Source: a bacterium
GTDB taxonomy: Bacteria > Planctomycetota > Planctomycetia > Pirellulales > Pirellulaceae
NCBI GenBank assembly: GCA_016124445.1
Contig: WGNR01000020.1
Location: 186,001 to 250,000 of the forward strand
Direction of reading: 5' to 3'
DNA: 64,000 bases
Both the position numbers and the translations under genes were made by a program. Below are positions 35,974 through 45,145 of this stretch, one piece after another; position 1 is the stretch's first letter, and each line of letters opens with the position of its first letter. Under the pieces are notes generated by a model. That model saw nothing but the letters and a program-made list of their open reading frames with translations. It was not told the origin of the DNA and did no database searches.

Positions 35974-38835
35974 ATGAAGAAGCCAAATCAGGCGTTTCTA
36001 GCTATTTGCTGCTCTCTTGTGTGTGCAGCGTGCCTGCCGGCAGCCGCCGCCGAGATCGACTTCTCGCGTGACATTCGCCCGATTTTGTCGAGAAGCTGTT
36101 TCAGTTGCCACGGTCCCGATCCTGAAACGCGCGAAGCAGGGCTGCGCCTCGATCAGGCCGATGCCGCGATGGCTGAGCTCGATAGCGGCGAGCACGCGAT
36201 TGTCCCCCGTAAGGCTGATGAAAGCGAATTGATTGCCCGGATCATTTCTGATGACGAATCGATCCGGATGCCGCCGCCCGAATCGGCCAAGCCTCTTTCG
36301 CCCAAAGAGCAGAAGCTTCTGACCGATTGGATTAACCAGGGAGCGAAGTTCGCGCCCCACTGGTCGTTCACATCGCCGAAGAAACATGATCCACCCCAGG
36401 TGAAAAACAACGACTGGGTTAAGCAGCCGCTGGATCGCTTTGTGCTGGCTCGATTGGAAGAAGCCGGCCTGACGCCCAACGGGGAAGCGGACAAAGCGGC
36501 ACTCGCTCGCCGGGTTTCTTTTGCCCTGACAGGCTTGCCTCTTTCGATGGAAGAGACTGACCAGTTCGTTAACGATTCATCCCCCGATGCCTACGAGAAG
36601 CTGGTCGATCGGCTGATAGCCAAGCCGGCCTACGGCGAACGTTGGGCACGTGTCTGGCTCGATGTTGCCCGATATGCCGACTCGATGGGATATGAGAAAG
36701 ACAGCCCGCGTACTATCTGGCCATATCGCGATTGGGTCATTCGCTCGATCAACGAAAACATGCCGTTCGACCAGTTCACGATCGAGCAGTTGGCGGGGGA
36801 CATGCTCAAAGATCCGTCGAAAGACGACATGATCGCGACCGCCTTCCATCGCAACACGATGACCAACACCGAGGGGGGAACGAACGACGAAGAGTTCCGC
36901 AATGCGGCGATTGTCGATCGCGTGAACACAACACTGAAGGCCTGGATGGGGCTGACGATGGAATGTGCCCAGTGTCATACGCACAAGTACGACCCAATCA
37001 CGCAGAAGGAATATTTCGAGTTCTTCGCCATCTTCAATCAGACCGCCGACGCCGACCGGGCCAACGAAACGCCGCTGTACGAGTGGTACACGGAAGAACA
37101 AAAGTCGCAGCAGCAGAACCTAAAGTCACAGATCGAAGAGGCCAAAGCCCAGCTCAACAAGATCGCACAAAGCTCGGCTGACGTTGTCCTGGAAGATCGC
37201 GTGCCGAACGTTGGGCGATACGTCCGAGTTGAAAACGTCTCTGATAGTGCCTTTCTACACATTGCGGAAGTTCAAGTTTTCTCAGGCGATGAGAATGTCG
37301 CCCTCAAAGGCAAGGCCACCCAAAGCAGTGTCGACTATAACGGCCCGCCTGGACTGGCGATCGATGGTAACACCAACGGCGACTTCGCCGCAGCGATGAG
37401 CACTACGCACACCAAGCAAGAGAAGAACCCTTGGTGGGAAGTCGACCTGGGCAAAACGACCTCCATCGACAAGGTGGTGATCTGGAATCGCACCGACGGT
37501 GATCTGTTCAATCGGCTGAAGTCGTGCCGAGTGGTCATCCTGGACGACCAGCGCCGCCCAGTCTGGGCCGGCAGGGTCAATTCCCCCTTCAATCCGACCG
37601 CGGAATTCGTTCCACCGAAAACGGTCGACGGGATGAACCAGCAGGCCCGAGCCGAACTGGCCGACTATCTGAAGATCAATTCGCCCGAACTGGAAAAGCA
37701 AAAGAAGAAGGTTGCTGGCCTGGAAAAGAAACTCGCCGGCATCCGACCTTCATCCTTGCCGGTGATGGAAGAACTGCCGAAAGATCAGCAGCGCAAGACG
37801 CACATTCAGATTCGAGGCAGCTACCAGTCCCTTGGCGACGAAGTTGGGCCGAGCGTGCTGGATAGTTTCCACAAGTTTCCCGAAGGCGAAGAGACCAACC
37901 GTTTGACGATGGCCCAGTGGGTAGCTGATAAGGCCAATCCGCTGACGGCCCGCGTGGTGGTCAATCGATACTGGGAGCAGCTCTTTGGGACCGGGATTGT
38001 CGAGACGAGCGAAGACTTTGGATCGCAGGGAGAATTGCCGAGCCATCCGCTTATGCTCGATACGTTGGCGGTCGAGTTGATGGAGCACAATTGGGACACG
38101 AAGTGGCTGGTCAAGCAGATCGTCTTGAGCCAGGCCTTCCGCCAATCGGCCGAGGTCACGCCTAAGAAGTTGGAGCTCGATTCCCGCAATCGGCTCATCT
38201 CGCGCGGACCACGCGTGCGGCTGTCGGCCGAGATGGTGCGAGATCAGGCCTTGGCTGCCAGCGGGCTATTGAGCCCGAAGATGTACGGTCCGCCGGTTCA
38301 TCCGCCACGGCCTAATCTTGGTTTGAAGTCGGCGTTCGGTGGTTTAACCGACTGGAACGACAGTACCGGCGAAGATCGTTATCGTCGCGGAATCTACACG
38401 ATGTGGCGGCGGACGACGCCTTACCCGTCGATGGCAACCTTCGACGCACCTAGCCGCGAAGTTTGCACCGTTCGACGAATCACCACCAACACGCCGCTGC
38501 AGGCGCTGGTAACGCTCAACGATCCGGTCTACATCGAAGCCGCTCAGGCACTGGGCCGCAAAGCCTGGGAGCAGAAAGACCAATCGCTGGATCAAAAGCT
38601 CGACTATGCGTTTCAGCGAGTACTGGGGCGACATGCCAACGAGAAAGAGCTTGGCCGCTTGAAACAGTTATTCGAGCAAGCCAAATCGCAATATGCCACG
38701 GTGCCAGACGAGGCGACTAAGATCGCTACCGACCCGCTGGGACCACTGCCTGAAGGTGCGGCTCCCGATGAGATGGCGGCCTGGACGATTGTGGGCAATG
38801 TGCTGTTGAACCTGGACGAAGCGTTGAATCGCTAA
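35974..38835 (+). CDS. DUF1549/DUF1553 cytochrome-like protein with F5/8C-like insert
   Basis: The protein has 953 residues from the ATG at 35974; the frame opens at 35914. A signal peptide ends near PAAAAEI. The PSCyt1 domain has CFSCH (42-46). DUF1549 spans about 150-355 and ends in ECAQCHTHKYDPITQKEYF. A coiled segment leads to an inserted discoidin-like (F5/8 type C) domain at about 409-540 (RYVRVENVSDSAFLHIAEV, NPWWEVDLGK). Another coiled segment precedes DUF1553 at about 636-950 (NRYWEQLFGTGIVETSEDF, NTPLQALVTLNDP). It pairs with the DUF1501 gene 36 bp downstream, the usual linkage. Its role is unknown; haem binding and export are predicted, and a glycan- or surface-binding insert is likely. 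Confidence 0.94.
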   Translation: MKKPNQAFLAICCSLVCAACLPAAAAEIDFSRDIRPILSRSCFSCHGPDPETREAGLRLDQADAAMAELDSGEHAIVPRKADESELIARIISDDESIRMPPPESAKPLSPKEQKLLTDWINQGAKFAPHWSFTSPKKHDPPQVKNNDWVKQPLDRFVLARLEEAGLTPNGEADKAALARRVSFALTGLPLSMEETDQFVNDSSPDAYEKLVDRLIAKPAYGERWARVWLDVARYADSMGYEKDSPRTIWPYRDWVIRSINENMPFDQFTIEQLAGDMLKDPSKDDMIATAFHRNTMTNTEGGTNDEEFRNAAIVDRVNTTLKAWMGLTMECAQCHTHKYDPITQKEYFEFFAIFNQTADADRANETPLYEWYTEEQKSQQQNLKSQIEEAKAQLNKIAQSSADVVLEDRVPNVGRYVRVENVSDSAFLHIAEVQVFSGDENVALKGKATQSSVDYNGPPGLAIDGNTNGDFAAAMSTTHTKQEKNPWWEVDLGKTTSIDKVVIWNRTDGDLFNRLKSCRVVILDDQRRPVWAGRVNSPFNPTAEFVPPKTVDGMNQQARAELADYLKINSPELEKQKKKVAGLEKKLAGIRPSSLPVMEELPKDQQRKTHIQIRGSYQSLGDEVGPSVLDSFHKFPEGEETNRLTMAQWVADKANPLTARVVVNRYWEQLFGTGIVETSEDFGSQGELPSHPLMLDTLAVELMEHNWDTKWLVKQIVLSQAFRQSAEVTPKKLELDSRNRLISRGPRVRLSAEMVRDQALAASGLLSPKMYGPPVHPPRPNLGLKSAFGGLTDWNDSTGEDRYRRGIYTMWRRTTPYPSMATFDAPSREVCTVRRITTNTPLQALVTLNDPVYIEAAQALGRKAWEQKDQSLDQKLDYAFQRVLGRHANEKELGRLKQLFEQAKSQYATVPDEATKIATDPLGPLPEGAAPDEMAAWTIVGNVLLNLDEALNR

Positions 38836-38871
38836 ACTTCCCGCGTGAATTGAACCTGAACGAGAATAACG

Positions 38872-40323
38872 ATGAACGACCGTCATCAATCCTTGCAGAA
38901 CGTCACTCGTCGCTACTTCCTGTCGCAGTGCCAGGCCGGCATTGGGGCCATGGCTTTGGGTTCGCTTACCGGCGGGGAATTGCTGGGCGCGGAAGCTTCC
39001 CAGTCCGATCCGTTAACTGCGGGCAAGACGCACTTTCCCGCCAAGGCCAAGTCGGTCATCTATCTGCACATGACCGGCTCGCCGCCGAACCTGGACTTGT
39101 TTGATTACAAGCCGCAATTGATCAAGCATAACGATCAAGAATGTCCGGCTGAATTTCTGGAAGGCAGGGAGTTCGCGTTCACGAAGGGAACGCCCAAGTT
39201 GATGGGCACGCCGCATAAGTTCCGCAAGGTCGGCAAGTCAGGCATCTGGATGTCGGACGCGCTAACGCACATGGAAGAGATCGTCGACGATGCCTGCTTC
39301 ATCCATTCGATGAACACCGACCAGTTCAACCACGCTCCGGCCGAACTGCTGCTGTACACCGGTTCGCCGCGCCTGGGACGGCCTTCAATGGGATCGTGGG
39401 TGACCTACGGACTGGGTTCCGAGAACGAGAACCTACCAGGCTTCGTCGTGTTGGTTTCCAGCGGATCGAATCCTGCCGGCGGTAACAGCGACTGGGGAAG
39501 CGGCTTTCTGCCGTCGGTCTACCAGGGCGTGCAATGCCGCTCGAAGGGAGACCCGGTCTTGTATCTGAACAACCCTGCCGGCATGACCAAAGATATCCGC
39601 CGGATGACGCTCGACGCGATGAACGACCTGAACGAGATGGAGTTGAACCGGGTCGGCAGCCCCGAAACCGAAACGCGTATTTCGCAATACGAACTAGCCT
39701 TCCGCATGCAGATGGCTGCCCCTGAGGCGATGGATCTCAGCAAAGAAACGAAAGCCACGCTCGATGCCTACGGCGCCAAGCCTGGTGAATCGAGTCTGGC
39801 GAACAACTGCCTGTTGGCCCGCCGGCTGGTGGAGCGAGGGGTTCGCTTCGTGCAACTGTTCGACTGGGGCTGGGACTTCCACGGTACTAGCGTCGGAACT
39901 GGTCTGGGAAGCGGTTTGAAAGACAAATGCGGCACGATGGACAAGCCGGTCACCATGCTGATCAAAGACCTCAAGCAGCGCGGGCTACTTGATGAAACGC
40001 TGGTAGTCTGGGGCGGAGAATTCGGCCGAACACCATTCCGAGAAGGCCGCACTGCCAAGAGCAAGGTGCTTGGTCGAGATCACTACCCTGACGTCTTCAC
40101 GCTTTGGATGGCAGGCGGCGGCATCAAGCCGGGGTATTCGTACGGGGCGAGCGACGAGCTTGGCTTCAAAGTGGCCGAGAACAAAGTTCATATCCACGAT
40201 CTGCAGGCAACCATTCTGCATTGTCTGGGGATGAACCACGAGCGGCTGACGTACCTCTACTCAGGCCGCAACTTCCGCTTGACCGACGTCCATGGCAACG
40301 TGGTCCGCGAGATTCTGGCTTAG
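38872..40323 (+). CDS. DUF1501 domain protein, Tat-exported
   Basis: The protein has 483 residues. The N-terminus has a twin-arginine-like signal (VTRRYFLSQCQAGIGAMALG). The body matches DUF1501, an alkaline-phosphatase/sulfatase-superfamily-like domain: VIYLHMTGSPPNLDLFDYKP, FVQLFDWGWDFHG, and VWGGEFGRTPFREGR near the C-terminus. Whether metal-binding residues are intact cannot be decided by eye. It is encoded 36 bp after the DUF1549/1553 gene and presumably forms a complex or sequential pathway with it. A second DUF1501 gene lies at 53027. Confidence 0.94.
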   Translation: MNDRHQSLQNVTRRYFLSQCQAGIGAMALGSLTGGELLGAEASQSDPLTAGKTHFPAKAKSVIYLHMTGSPPNLDLFDYKPQLIKHNDQECPAEFLEGREFAFTKGTPKLMGTPHKFRKVGKSGIWMSDALTHMEEIVDDACFIHSMNTDQFNHAPAELLLYTGSPRLGRPSMGSWVTYGLGSENENLPGFVVLVSSGSNPAGGNSDWGSGFLPSVYQGVQCRSKGDPVLYLNNPAGMTKDIRRMTLDAMNDLNEMELNRVGSPETETRISQYELAFRMQMAAPEAMDLSKETKATLDAYGAKPGESSLANNCLLARRLVERGVRFVQLFDWGWDFHGTSVGTGLGSGLKDKCGTMDKPVTMLIKDLKQRGLLDETLVVWGGEFGRTPFREGRTAKSKVLGRDHYPDVFTLWMAGGGIKPGYSYGASDELGFKVAENKVHIHDLQATILHCLGMNHERLTYLYSGRNFRLTDVHGNVVREILA

Positions 40324-40370
40324 GCCAGGTCGATTCCGATCGTTTGAGAGAGAAGGGACAGAAACGATCT

Positions 40371-40715
40371 CTATTCTTCTTCAGTCCCTTCGGCGACCAG
40401 TCCCTTAATGTTCCGGGCATACATCCACGAGGTCTTCTCGGTGCGGATATGGGTCTCGCCGGTAATTAATCCGTCGCGCGCCAGTGTTTTAAGCTCAGAT
40501 AGGCGGTAAGGGCCTGATTCCTGGAACTTGGGCGGGAACTTCACATAGAACTCGGTCAGATCAGGCTTGGCATCTTTGGGCGGCTCTGGCGCACGCAAAG
40601 GTACTTGGCGTTTCTCTTTCGCCGTGGGTCGCTTCTTTTTCTTCCCAGCTTCCAGCAGTGGCTTCAGCGTCGGGAAAATTTCGCCCAACTTATCGTAGAT
40701 TGCCTTCGAGTCCAT
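40371..40715 (-). CDS. Small protein with C-terminal GYF_2-like domain
   Basis: The protein has 114 residues. The first half has a short helix and a Lys/Pro-rich linker (KKKKRPTAKEKRQVP). Residues about 66-108 (FQESGPYRLSELKTLARDGL then THIRTEKTSWMYA) fit the GYF_2 pattern, GPxxxxEL..L...G.......R.....W. Bacterial GYF_2 domains are usually peptide-binding or adaptor modules. No signal peptide. It is convergent with the DUF1501 gene and divergent from the next gene. Confidence 0.75.
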   Translation of the reverse strand: MDSKAIYDKLGEIFPTLKPLLEAGKKKKRPTAKEKRQVPLRAPEPPKDAKPDLTEFYVKFPPKFQESGPYRLSELKTLARDGLITGETHIRTEKTSWMYARNIKGLVAEGTEEE

Positions 40716-41027
40716 GGGAGGGATGCCTTGAGGGGGGATTCTTCTAAAGAACGTTCCGCTTAGCGTTACGTATGGCGATCGGCTTCGTTCGTCGGTTTCG
40801 TGCGTCTTCTTAAAATGTTCATCGTTACTTCATGATGCTTGCGAGGCTAGCATGATCGGGCAGATTAGGGGGATTGCTATTGCCCGGAATCAGGTTTCTC
40901 GGAATGATCGAACGCTTGGCAGGTAATCTCTGTCCTTTATCGCTTTCGATCGGCGAGTGCTGGCTGCTTGCTGGTCGTTTCTTCATCTTTCCTACGACGA
41001 ATCAATTCAGGACGAATTGCCAGGCCG
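40716..41027. other. Divergent intergenic region
   Basis: These 312 bp lie between the GYF_2-like gene (minus) and the SPASM-like gene (plus). The downstream frame is open to 40968, so up to 60 bp may be coding. I see no clear promoter or structured RNA. Confidence 0.35.
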
Positions 41028-41999
41028 ATGGCACGACTTCGATACGATCCTTGGGTACTATCGCTGCATCTTATCGACGCCACCGCTGCCCGCTGGGTCA
41101 CCCTCAGTCCGGATAGACTGGCTCAAATTCTTGCGGAAACACGGCCGGTGGAAACGATCCAGACGGTCCGCGTCCAAGCTGTAAGGGCCAACGTTGGTGA
41201 AATGCCCAGCCTGGTTGAGAATGGACGAATGATTGCCCTGGCAGGTTTTTCTGAGCGTATTCTCTGTTCATCCGGTGAAGGAATGTTGCGGCAAGAGGTC
41301 GAAGAGGTTCTGCGGGCATTTACGTCGATCGAGTTTTCGTTGCCTCAAAAGCTACGCAATCAGCTGCTCCCCTTTCAGCAGTTTGATTCCCAGACTTGCG
41401 AGAACGAACTCGCCGCGTGGCTGAAAACGATTGAGTACTACGCCAGGGTAAAGAGTACCTGGCGGCTACCTTCGGAAATCGTCGTCCGATTGCCGGCTGG
41501 CAAGCTTGCCATCGATGTGAGCGATCGATTGTCTCGTCTTGGCTGGCGAAATGCGTTTCAAGTTCAGCGAGGCGGTGAATTGGTTGGTTTTACCGCGGAA
41601 CAGCAGCAGGCCCAGTACGGCATGAAGCTATGCGAAGAGCCTTACCGCGTTATCACCTTCGGAGCTTGCGGGCAGTTGACAGGCTGTAGCGGTGACCAGC
41701 GACAGCGTGTTTACTTTGGCAGTCTGGAAGAAGATACGCTGCGCGGGCTGTGGGAAGGAGCGGCGATGGAAACCTGGCGGCGGAATCGAATCACCGGCCA
41801 ATGCCAGGGGTGCCCAGGGCTGGGTAGCGATCTGCGGCAGCCGTCGTTGATTTCGGTCTATAACTCCGTGGGCGAGCAGCGTTTCCACGAATATCCGCGG
41901 CAACAACTTTGCAAGATCGCCAACCAGGCCGAAGGAAACGTTGCACCTCGGATGGTTACCGCTCGAGATTTCTTTTGTGCTCCGCGGAAGGTTTCGTAA
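41028..41999 (+). CDS. Protein with SPASM-like C-terminal cysteine domain, no radical SAM motif seen
   Basis: The protein has 323 residues from the ATG at 41028; an upstream TTG at 40968 is possible. Around residues 200-265 there is a cysteine pattern (GACGQLTGCSGDQRQR, then FGSLEEDTLRGLWEG, then TGQCQGCPGLG) that fits the SPASM/twitch iron-sulfur module with its typical 'GSL.e..L..LW' stretch. The N-terminal part has no CxxxCxxC radical SAM cluster motif. It may be a degenerate radical SAM protein, a stand-alone auxiliary subunit or a carrier. Its 3' end lies 3 bp from the convergent TPR gene. Confidence in coding is high, in the domain call moderate. Confidence 0.72.
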   Translation: MARLRYDPWVLSLHLIDATAARWVTLSPDRLAQILAETRPVETIQTVRVQAVRANVGEMPSLVENGRMIALAGFSERILCSSGEGMLRQEVEEVLRAFTSIEFSLPQKLRNQLLPFQQFDSQTCENELAAWLKTIEYYARVKSTWRLPSEIVVRLPAGKLAIDVSDRLSRLGWRNAFQVQRGGELVGFTAEQQQAQYGMKLCEEPYRVITFGACGQLTGCSGDQRQRVYFGSLEEDTLRGLWEGAAMETWRRNRITGQCQGCPGLGSDLRQPSLISVYNSVGEQRFHEYPRQQLCKIANQAEGNVAPRMVTARDFFCAPRKVS

Positions 42000-42002
42000 C
42001 GG

Positions 42003-43451
42003 TTACCGCCTGGCTTCCAGCTTTTTGATCTTCTCAAGATCGCTGTGGGCGTCCTCGAATTCTTTCACTTCGACATTTAATCTGGCACGGCGGCGATACG
42101 CTTCCAGGTAATCCGACTTCAGATGGATCGCCTGGCTATAGTCTGAGATTGCGTTGCGAGGTTCGCCTTTGCTTTCCCACAGTTTGCCTCGTAGAAAGAA
42201 GGTGACATGATCGCGAATGTCGGCGTGCAAGGCGAGGTTGTAGTCGGCCATTGCCTGGTCGACTTCATTTCTCAAGTCATGAATATAGCCCCGGTCACGA
42301 TAGGCGGGCCCGAAGTTGGGATCATGTTGTACTGCCAGATCGTAGTCGGCGATTGCTTCATCGAGCCGCCCCTGATTCCGCTTGGTCCAGCCACGCAGGA
42401 AGTAGCTGACGGAATCCTTTCGCAACTTGAGCGCGGCATCGAAATCTTCGATCGCCGCGTGAAGCTTCCCAAGTAGGACTCGAACGTAGCCTCGATTGTG
42501 ATACAAGGTCGAATCCTCCGAATCGAATTGAATCGCTCGGGTCAGTTGTTCTTCCAGCGTTGGCAGGCTTTTCCCGTCGGTGGCAGGACGTTGCCTGGCG
42601 TCCAGTGGCTGAACGAAGATGATCTCGGTTTTGAGAGCCGACGAAAGATCTTTCGCGGCCAAATCACTTTTGCCGAGTTGCTGGTAGGCCCGAGCGCGAT
42701 GCTTCCAAGCCAGCGCGAATTTCGGATCTCGTTCAAGCGCGGCGGTGAAATCGGCGACGGCCTTGTCAAAGGCTTTCTTTTGCAGCCAGGTGAGGCCGCG
42801 AATGTAGTAGAAGATTGGCTCTTCAACGTCGGACTCGATCGCGGCGGTCTGGTCGGCTAGTGCCTCGTCAAGCTTGCCTTCCTCGCGAAACAGCAGTCCG
42901 CGGTAGGCCAGGGCGAGGGGCTCTTTCGGATCGAGTTCGATAGCCCGATCAAAGTCGCCACGGGCCTTGGAACTCTTGTTTTCCAGGAAGCGAAGATAAC
43001 CGCGCATGCCCCAGGCTTTGGCTGATTGCGGATCTTGCTGGATGGCAACGTTGAGGTCTGCAAGGGCCTGAGCGGGCTTGCCAAGATATTGCCACAGCTT
43101 GGCCCGATCGATGTAATTGTTGGCGATATCTGGTTGGCCGTCGATTCGTTTGGAAAAGACTTCGATCGCGTCGTCGTCGAGTGGCACGATCTTGTCTGTC
43201 TCGACCCAGCCCAGCTTGCGGCGAAAGCGAACCTGGGTCCATTTGCCGAGTTGTCTTTGAACATCGGCCGCTTCGCCAGGTGAGAATTGTTTCAGGATCC
43301 GATCAGGCTGAGTGCTTACTTCGGCGGTTGCATAGAGCGGCGTCGACTCGATCATGACCGCCTGACTGCCGGGAGCCAATTCGGCCGCGCTTGTGATGCC
43401 TGAAAGACACAAAACAGCAATCAGCAATGCGAAGATAATATGGTTTCGCAT
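42003..43451 (-). CDS. Exported SH3-like/TPR protein
   Basis: The protein has 482 residues. A signal peptide ends near TSAAEL. A bacterial SH3-like region lies at about 25-85 (LYATAEVSTQPDRIL, KWTQVRFRRKLGWVETDKI). About ten TPR units follow (AKAWGMRGYLRFLENKSS, PLALAYRGLLFREEGK, FGPAYRDRGYIHDLRNE). This is probably a periplasmic protein-interaction scaffold. An unusual promoter-like inverted repeat lies upstream at 43496-43520. It is transcribed on the same strand as the lipoprotein gene, 117 bp away. Confidence 0.9.
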   Translation of the reverse strand: MRNHIIFALLIAVLCLSGITSAAELAPGSQAVMIESTPLYATAEVSTQPDRILKQFSPGEAADVQRQLGKWTQVRFRRKLGWVETDKIVPLDDDAIEVFSKRIDGQPDIANNYIDRAKLWQYLGKPAQALADLNVAIQQDPQSAKAWGMRGYLRFLENKSSKARGDFDRAIELDPKEPLALAYRGLLFREEGKLDEALADQTAAIESDVEEPIFYYIRGLTWLQKKAFDKAVADFTAALERDPKFALAWKHRARAYQQLGKSDLAAKDLSSALKTEIIFVQPLDARQRPATDGKSLPTLEEQLTRAIQFDSEDSTLYHNRGYVRVLLGKLHAAIEDFDAALKLRKDSVSYFLRGWTKRNQGRLDEAIADYDLAVQHDPNFGPAYRDRGYIHDLRNEVDQAMADYNLALHADIRDHVTFFLRGKLWESKGEPRNAISDYSQAIHLKSDYLEAYRRRARLNVEVKEFEDAHSDLEKIKKLEARR

Positions 43452-43495
43452 TTGAAAAACATTTCCTCACGACAAGCAATCCAACGAGCATTTCT

Positions 43496-43520
43496 CGCTC
43501 GCTATTGTAACTAGCGAGCG
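43496..43520 (-). promoter_or_regulatory. Inverted repeat enclosing a TACAAT box upstream of the SH3/TPR gene
   Basis: The arms CGCTCGCTA (43496-43504) and TAGCGAGCG (43512-43520) are perfectly complementary around a 7-base centre. On the minus strand the centre reads GTTACAA and gives TACAAT, a one-mismatch -10 element, about 50 bp before the TPR gene's ATG. There is no T-run, so it is not an intrinsic terminator for the upstream lipoprotein gene. An operator over a -10 box is the simplest reading; no good -35 was found. Confidence 0.5.
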
Positions 43521-43567
43521 TGGATCGATTGTTAAGGCTTTGTGAGGGTATCCCGATTGACCGGAGA

Positions 43568-43957
43568 TTACTTCGACGAAACGTCGAAGTCGAGCGTCGA
43601 ATCTTCTCGTGGAAGGGTCGTTGCCTTGGCGTAAGGCTGAAACAAGCTGACGCCCAGGTCGCTTTCCGAATTGGCTTTGCCGTCGTATCCGACGATTTGA
43701 ACGCCGTAGGCTCCGCCCAGGTGACCTTTGCCAGGGGCTGTTTCATAGTGACCATCCTTGATTGGGACGATCATGCCGGGCCCGCTGTTGCCTTCGCGAG
43801 AGTTCGGTGTGAATTGGATTTCACCAGCCGGCACAGGCTTCCCCTTGTAAGTGACGTTGCCGGAGAGGCGGTAACGTTTCAAACCATCTCCCTGGCTGCA
43901 GCCAAGTACAGCGACCACAAGCAGCAGAAGCAGGAGGGCAGGACGCTTCGAATTCAT
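43568..43957 (-). CDS. Lipoprotein with transthyretin-like domain, partner of DUF1559 protein
   Basis: The protein has 129 residues. The lipoprotein signal ends in lipobox VLGC with the acylated cysteine at residue 20. The mature domain (LSGNVTYKGKPVPAGEIQFTP, then the YGVQIVGYDG region) is a small beta-sandwich like the lipoprotein at 7323-7766. It starts 20 bp after the DUF1559 stop, repeating the gene order of the first pair. Probably envelope-located. Confidence 0.9.
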   Translation of the reverse strand: MNSKRPALLLLLLVVAVLGCSQGDGLKRYRLSGNVTYKGKPVPAGEIQFTPNSREGNSGPGMIVPIKDGHYETAPGKGHLGGAYGVQIVGYDGKANSESDLGVSLFQPYAKATTLPREDSTLDFDVSSK

Positions 43958-43977
43958 GGATGGAAGCTCCTGGCCGG

Positions 43978-44943
43978 TTAGTTGCGACTAAAGCCGCTGA
44001 CGGGTAGCCCGTCGTTGCGGATTGCCAACTGGCTGTACATCTGAGTGTCCATTGTCTCGGCGAAGAACTGCACCGAGGCATCCGACATCAGCATTTCGCA
44101 GCCGCCTGGGTGGTAACTGCCAAAGCAGCGCGATTGCGTGCTGTGGGTCGCATCGGGCAACGAATTGATCGGGGCAATCGCACTGGCGAGCGTCGCCGGC
44201 ATGCTCCAGGCATTGTTCACGTTGGCACTGCTGGCCCAGCCAAAGTTTTTGCCATCGGTGCGGTTATGTGTCTGGTAGCGGCTTTCTCCAACCATGAAAA
44301 CGTTGGTGGTTCCGTCCGTTGCATCGCGGAATTGGACAGCCGAATGGAAGTACAGCATGCCGTTGGTATCGTTACCGCGATTCGGATCGGAACTGGCAGT
44401 GCATTGAAATCGATAAGTAGCGGAAGAAGAGTTCCAAACACCGCCCCCCATTACGCCCATATAGCAAAGCAGGTTGGGCTGAATCGAAACGCGCGGATCG
44501 GATGGGCATTGATAGATCTTCAGCGGAATCGTCCAGGCGGCCTGATTTGTCGCGCTGCCAATGCCGTCGACGGGGTTCATGGTGAACTTCTGGCTGAAAT
44601 TGAACTTGTCGTGCAGAGCGTTTTGTTCCAGGAACGGAAGCAACATGACCGTCCAAGGAGCAAACGCGTTGTTCGAACCCGAGTTGCTCCAACAATTGCC
44701 GCTCGACGCCGGTTGAGTCGAACGGTCAGAAATGTATCCAGCCGGAAAACTACCGAATGTGTCGTGATAGTTGTGGAGTCCCAAGCCAAGGTTTTTCAGA
44801 TTGTTGGTGCAACTCATTCGCCGCGCCGCTTCGCGTGCCTGTTGAACGGCAGGCAGAAGTAATGCAACCAGAACACCGATAATCGCGATGACAACCAGCA
44901 GTTCTACGAGGGTAAAACCACGGCGACGTGGAAATGACAACAT
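43978..44943 (-). CDS. DUF1559 domain protein with type IV pilin-like N-terminus, second copy
   Basis: The protein has 321 residues from the ATG at 44941-44943, preceded by GAGAGG. The prepilin signal is [20 protein letters not shown], followed by [20 protein letters not shown]. The family H-X9-DG motif is present as [17 protein letters not shown], that is H-X9-DA, so the usual glycine is replaced. It is otherwise typical of the pseudopilin-like family and is linked to the lipoprotein gene 20 bp downstream. Confidence 0.93.
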   Translation of the reverse strand: MLSFPRRRGFTLVELLVVIAIIGVLVALLLPAVQQAREAARRMSCTNNLKNLGLGLHNYHDTFGSFPAGYISDRSTQPASSGNCWSNSGSNNAFAPWTVMLLPFLEQNALHDKFNFSQKFTMNPVDGIGSATNQAAWTIPLKIYQCPSDPRVSIQPNLLCYMGVMGGGVWNSSSATYRFQCTASSDPNRGNDTNGMLYFHSAVQFRDATDGTTNVFMVGESRYQTHNRTDGKNFGWASSANVNNAWSMPATLASAIAPINSLPDATHSTQSRCFGSYHPGGCEMLMSDASVQFFAETMDTQMYSQLAIRNDGLPVSGFSRN

Positions 44944-45145
44944 CGAGGGGGCCTCTCGGTAAGGATAGTGTGTATATGCCAGGATAAAAAATAGTAAGGG
45001 AACTAGTTATCCTAACGCGATCTCACTGGTTGGACTAGCCCAAAATGGGGGAAATGTAGATCTTGAACGTGCCAAAACAAAAGTAGCTACGCACCACAGG
45101 GATACGTAGCTACAAGATTTCTCGGGCAATGCGAAAGGCAGTCGA

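Noticed and set aside
40353-40390. AAGGGAC...GTCCCTT hairpin at the convergent end of DUF1501 and GYF_2-like genes
   Set aside because: The arms are only 7 bp with a 24-base loop, one arm lies in coding sequence, and there is no T-run, so I do not call it a terminator.
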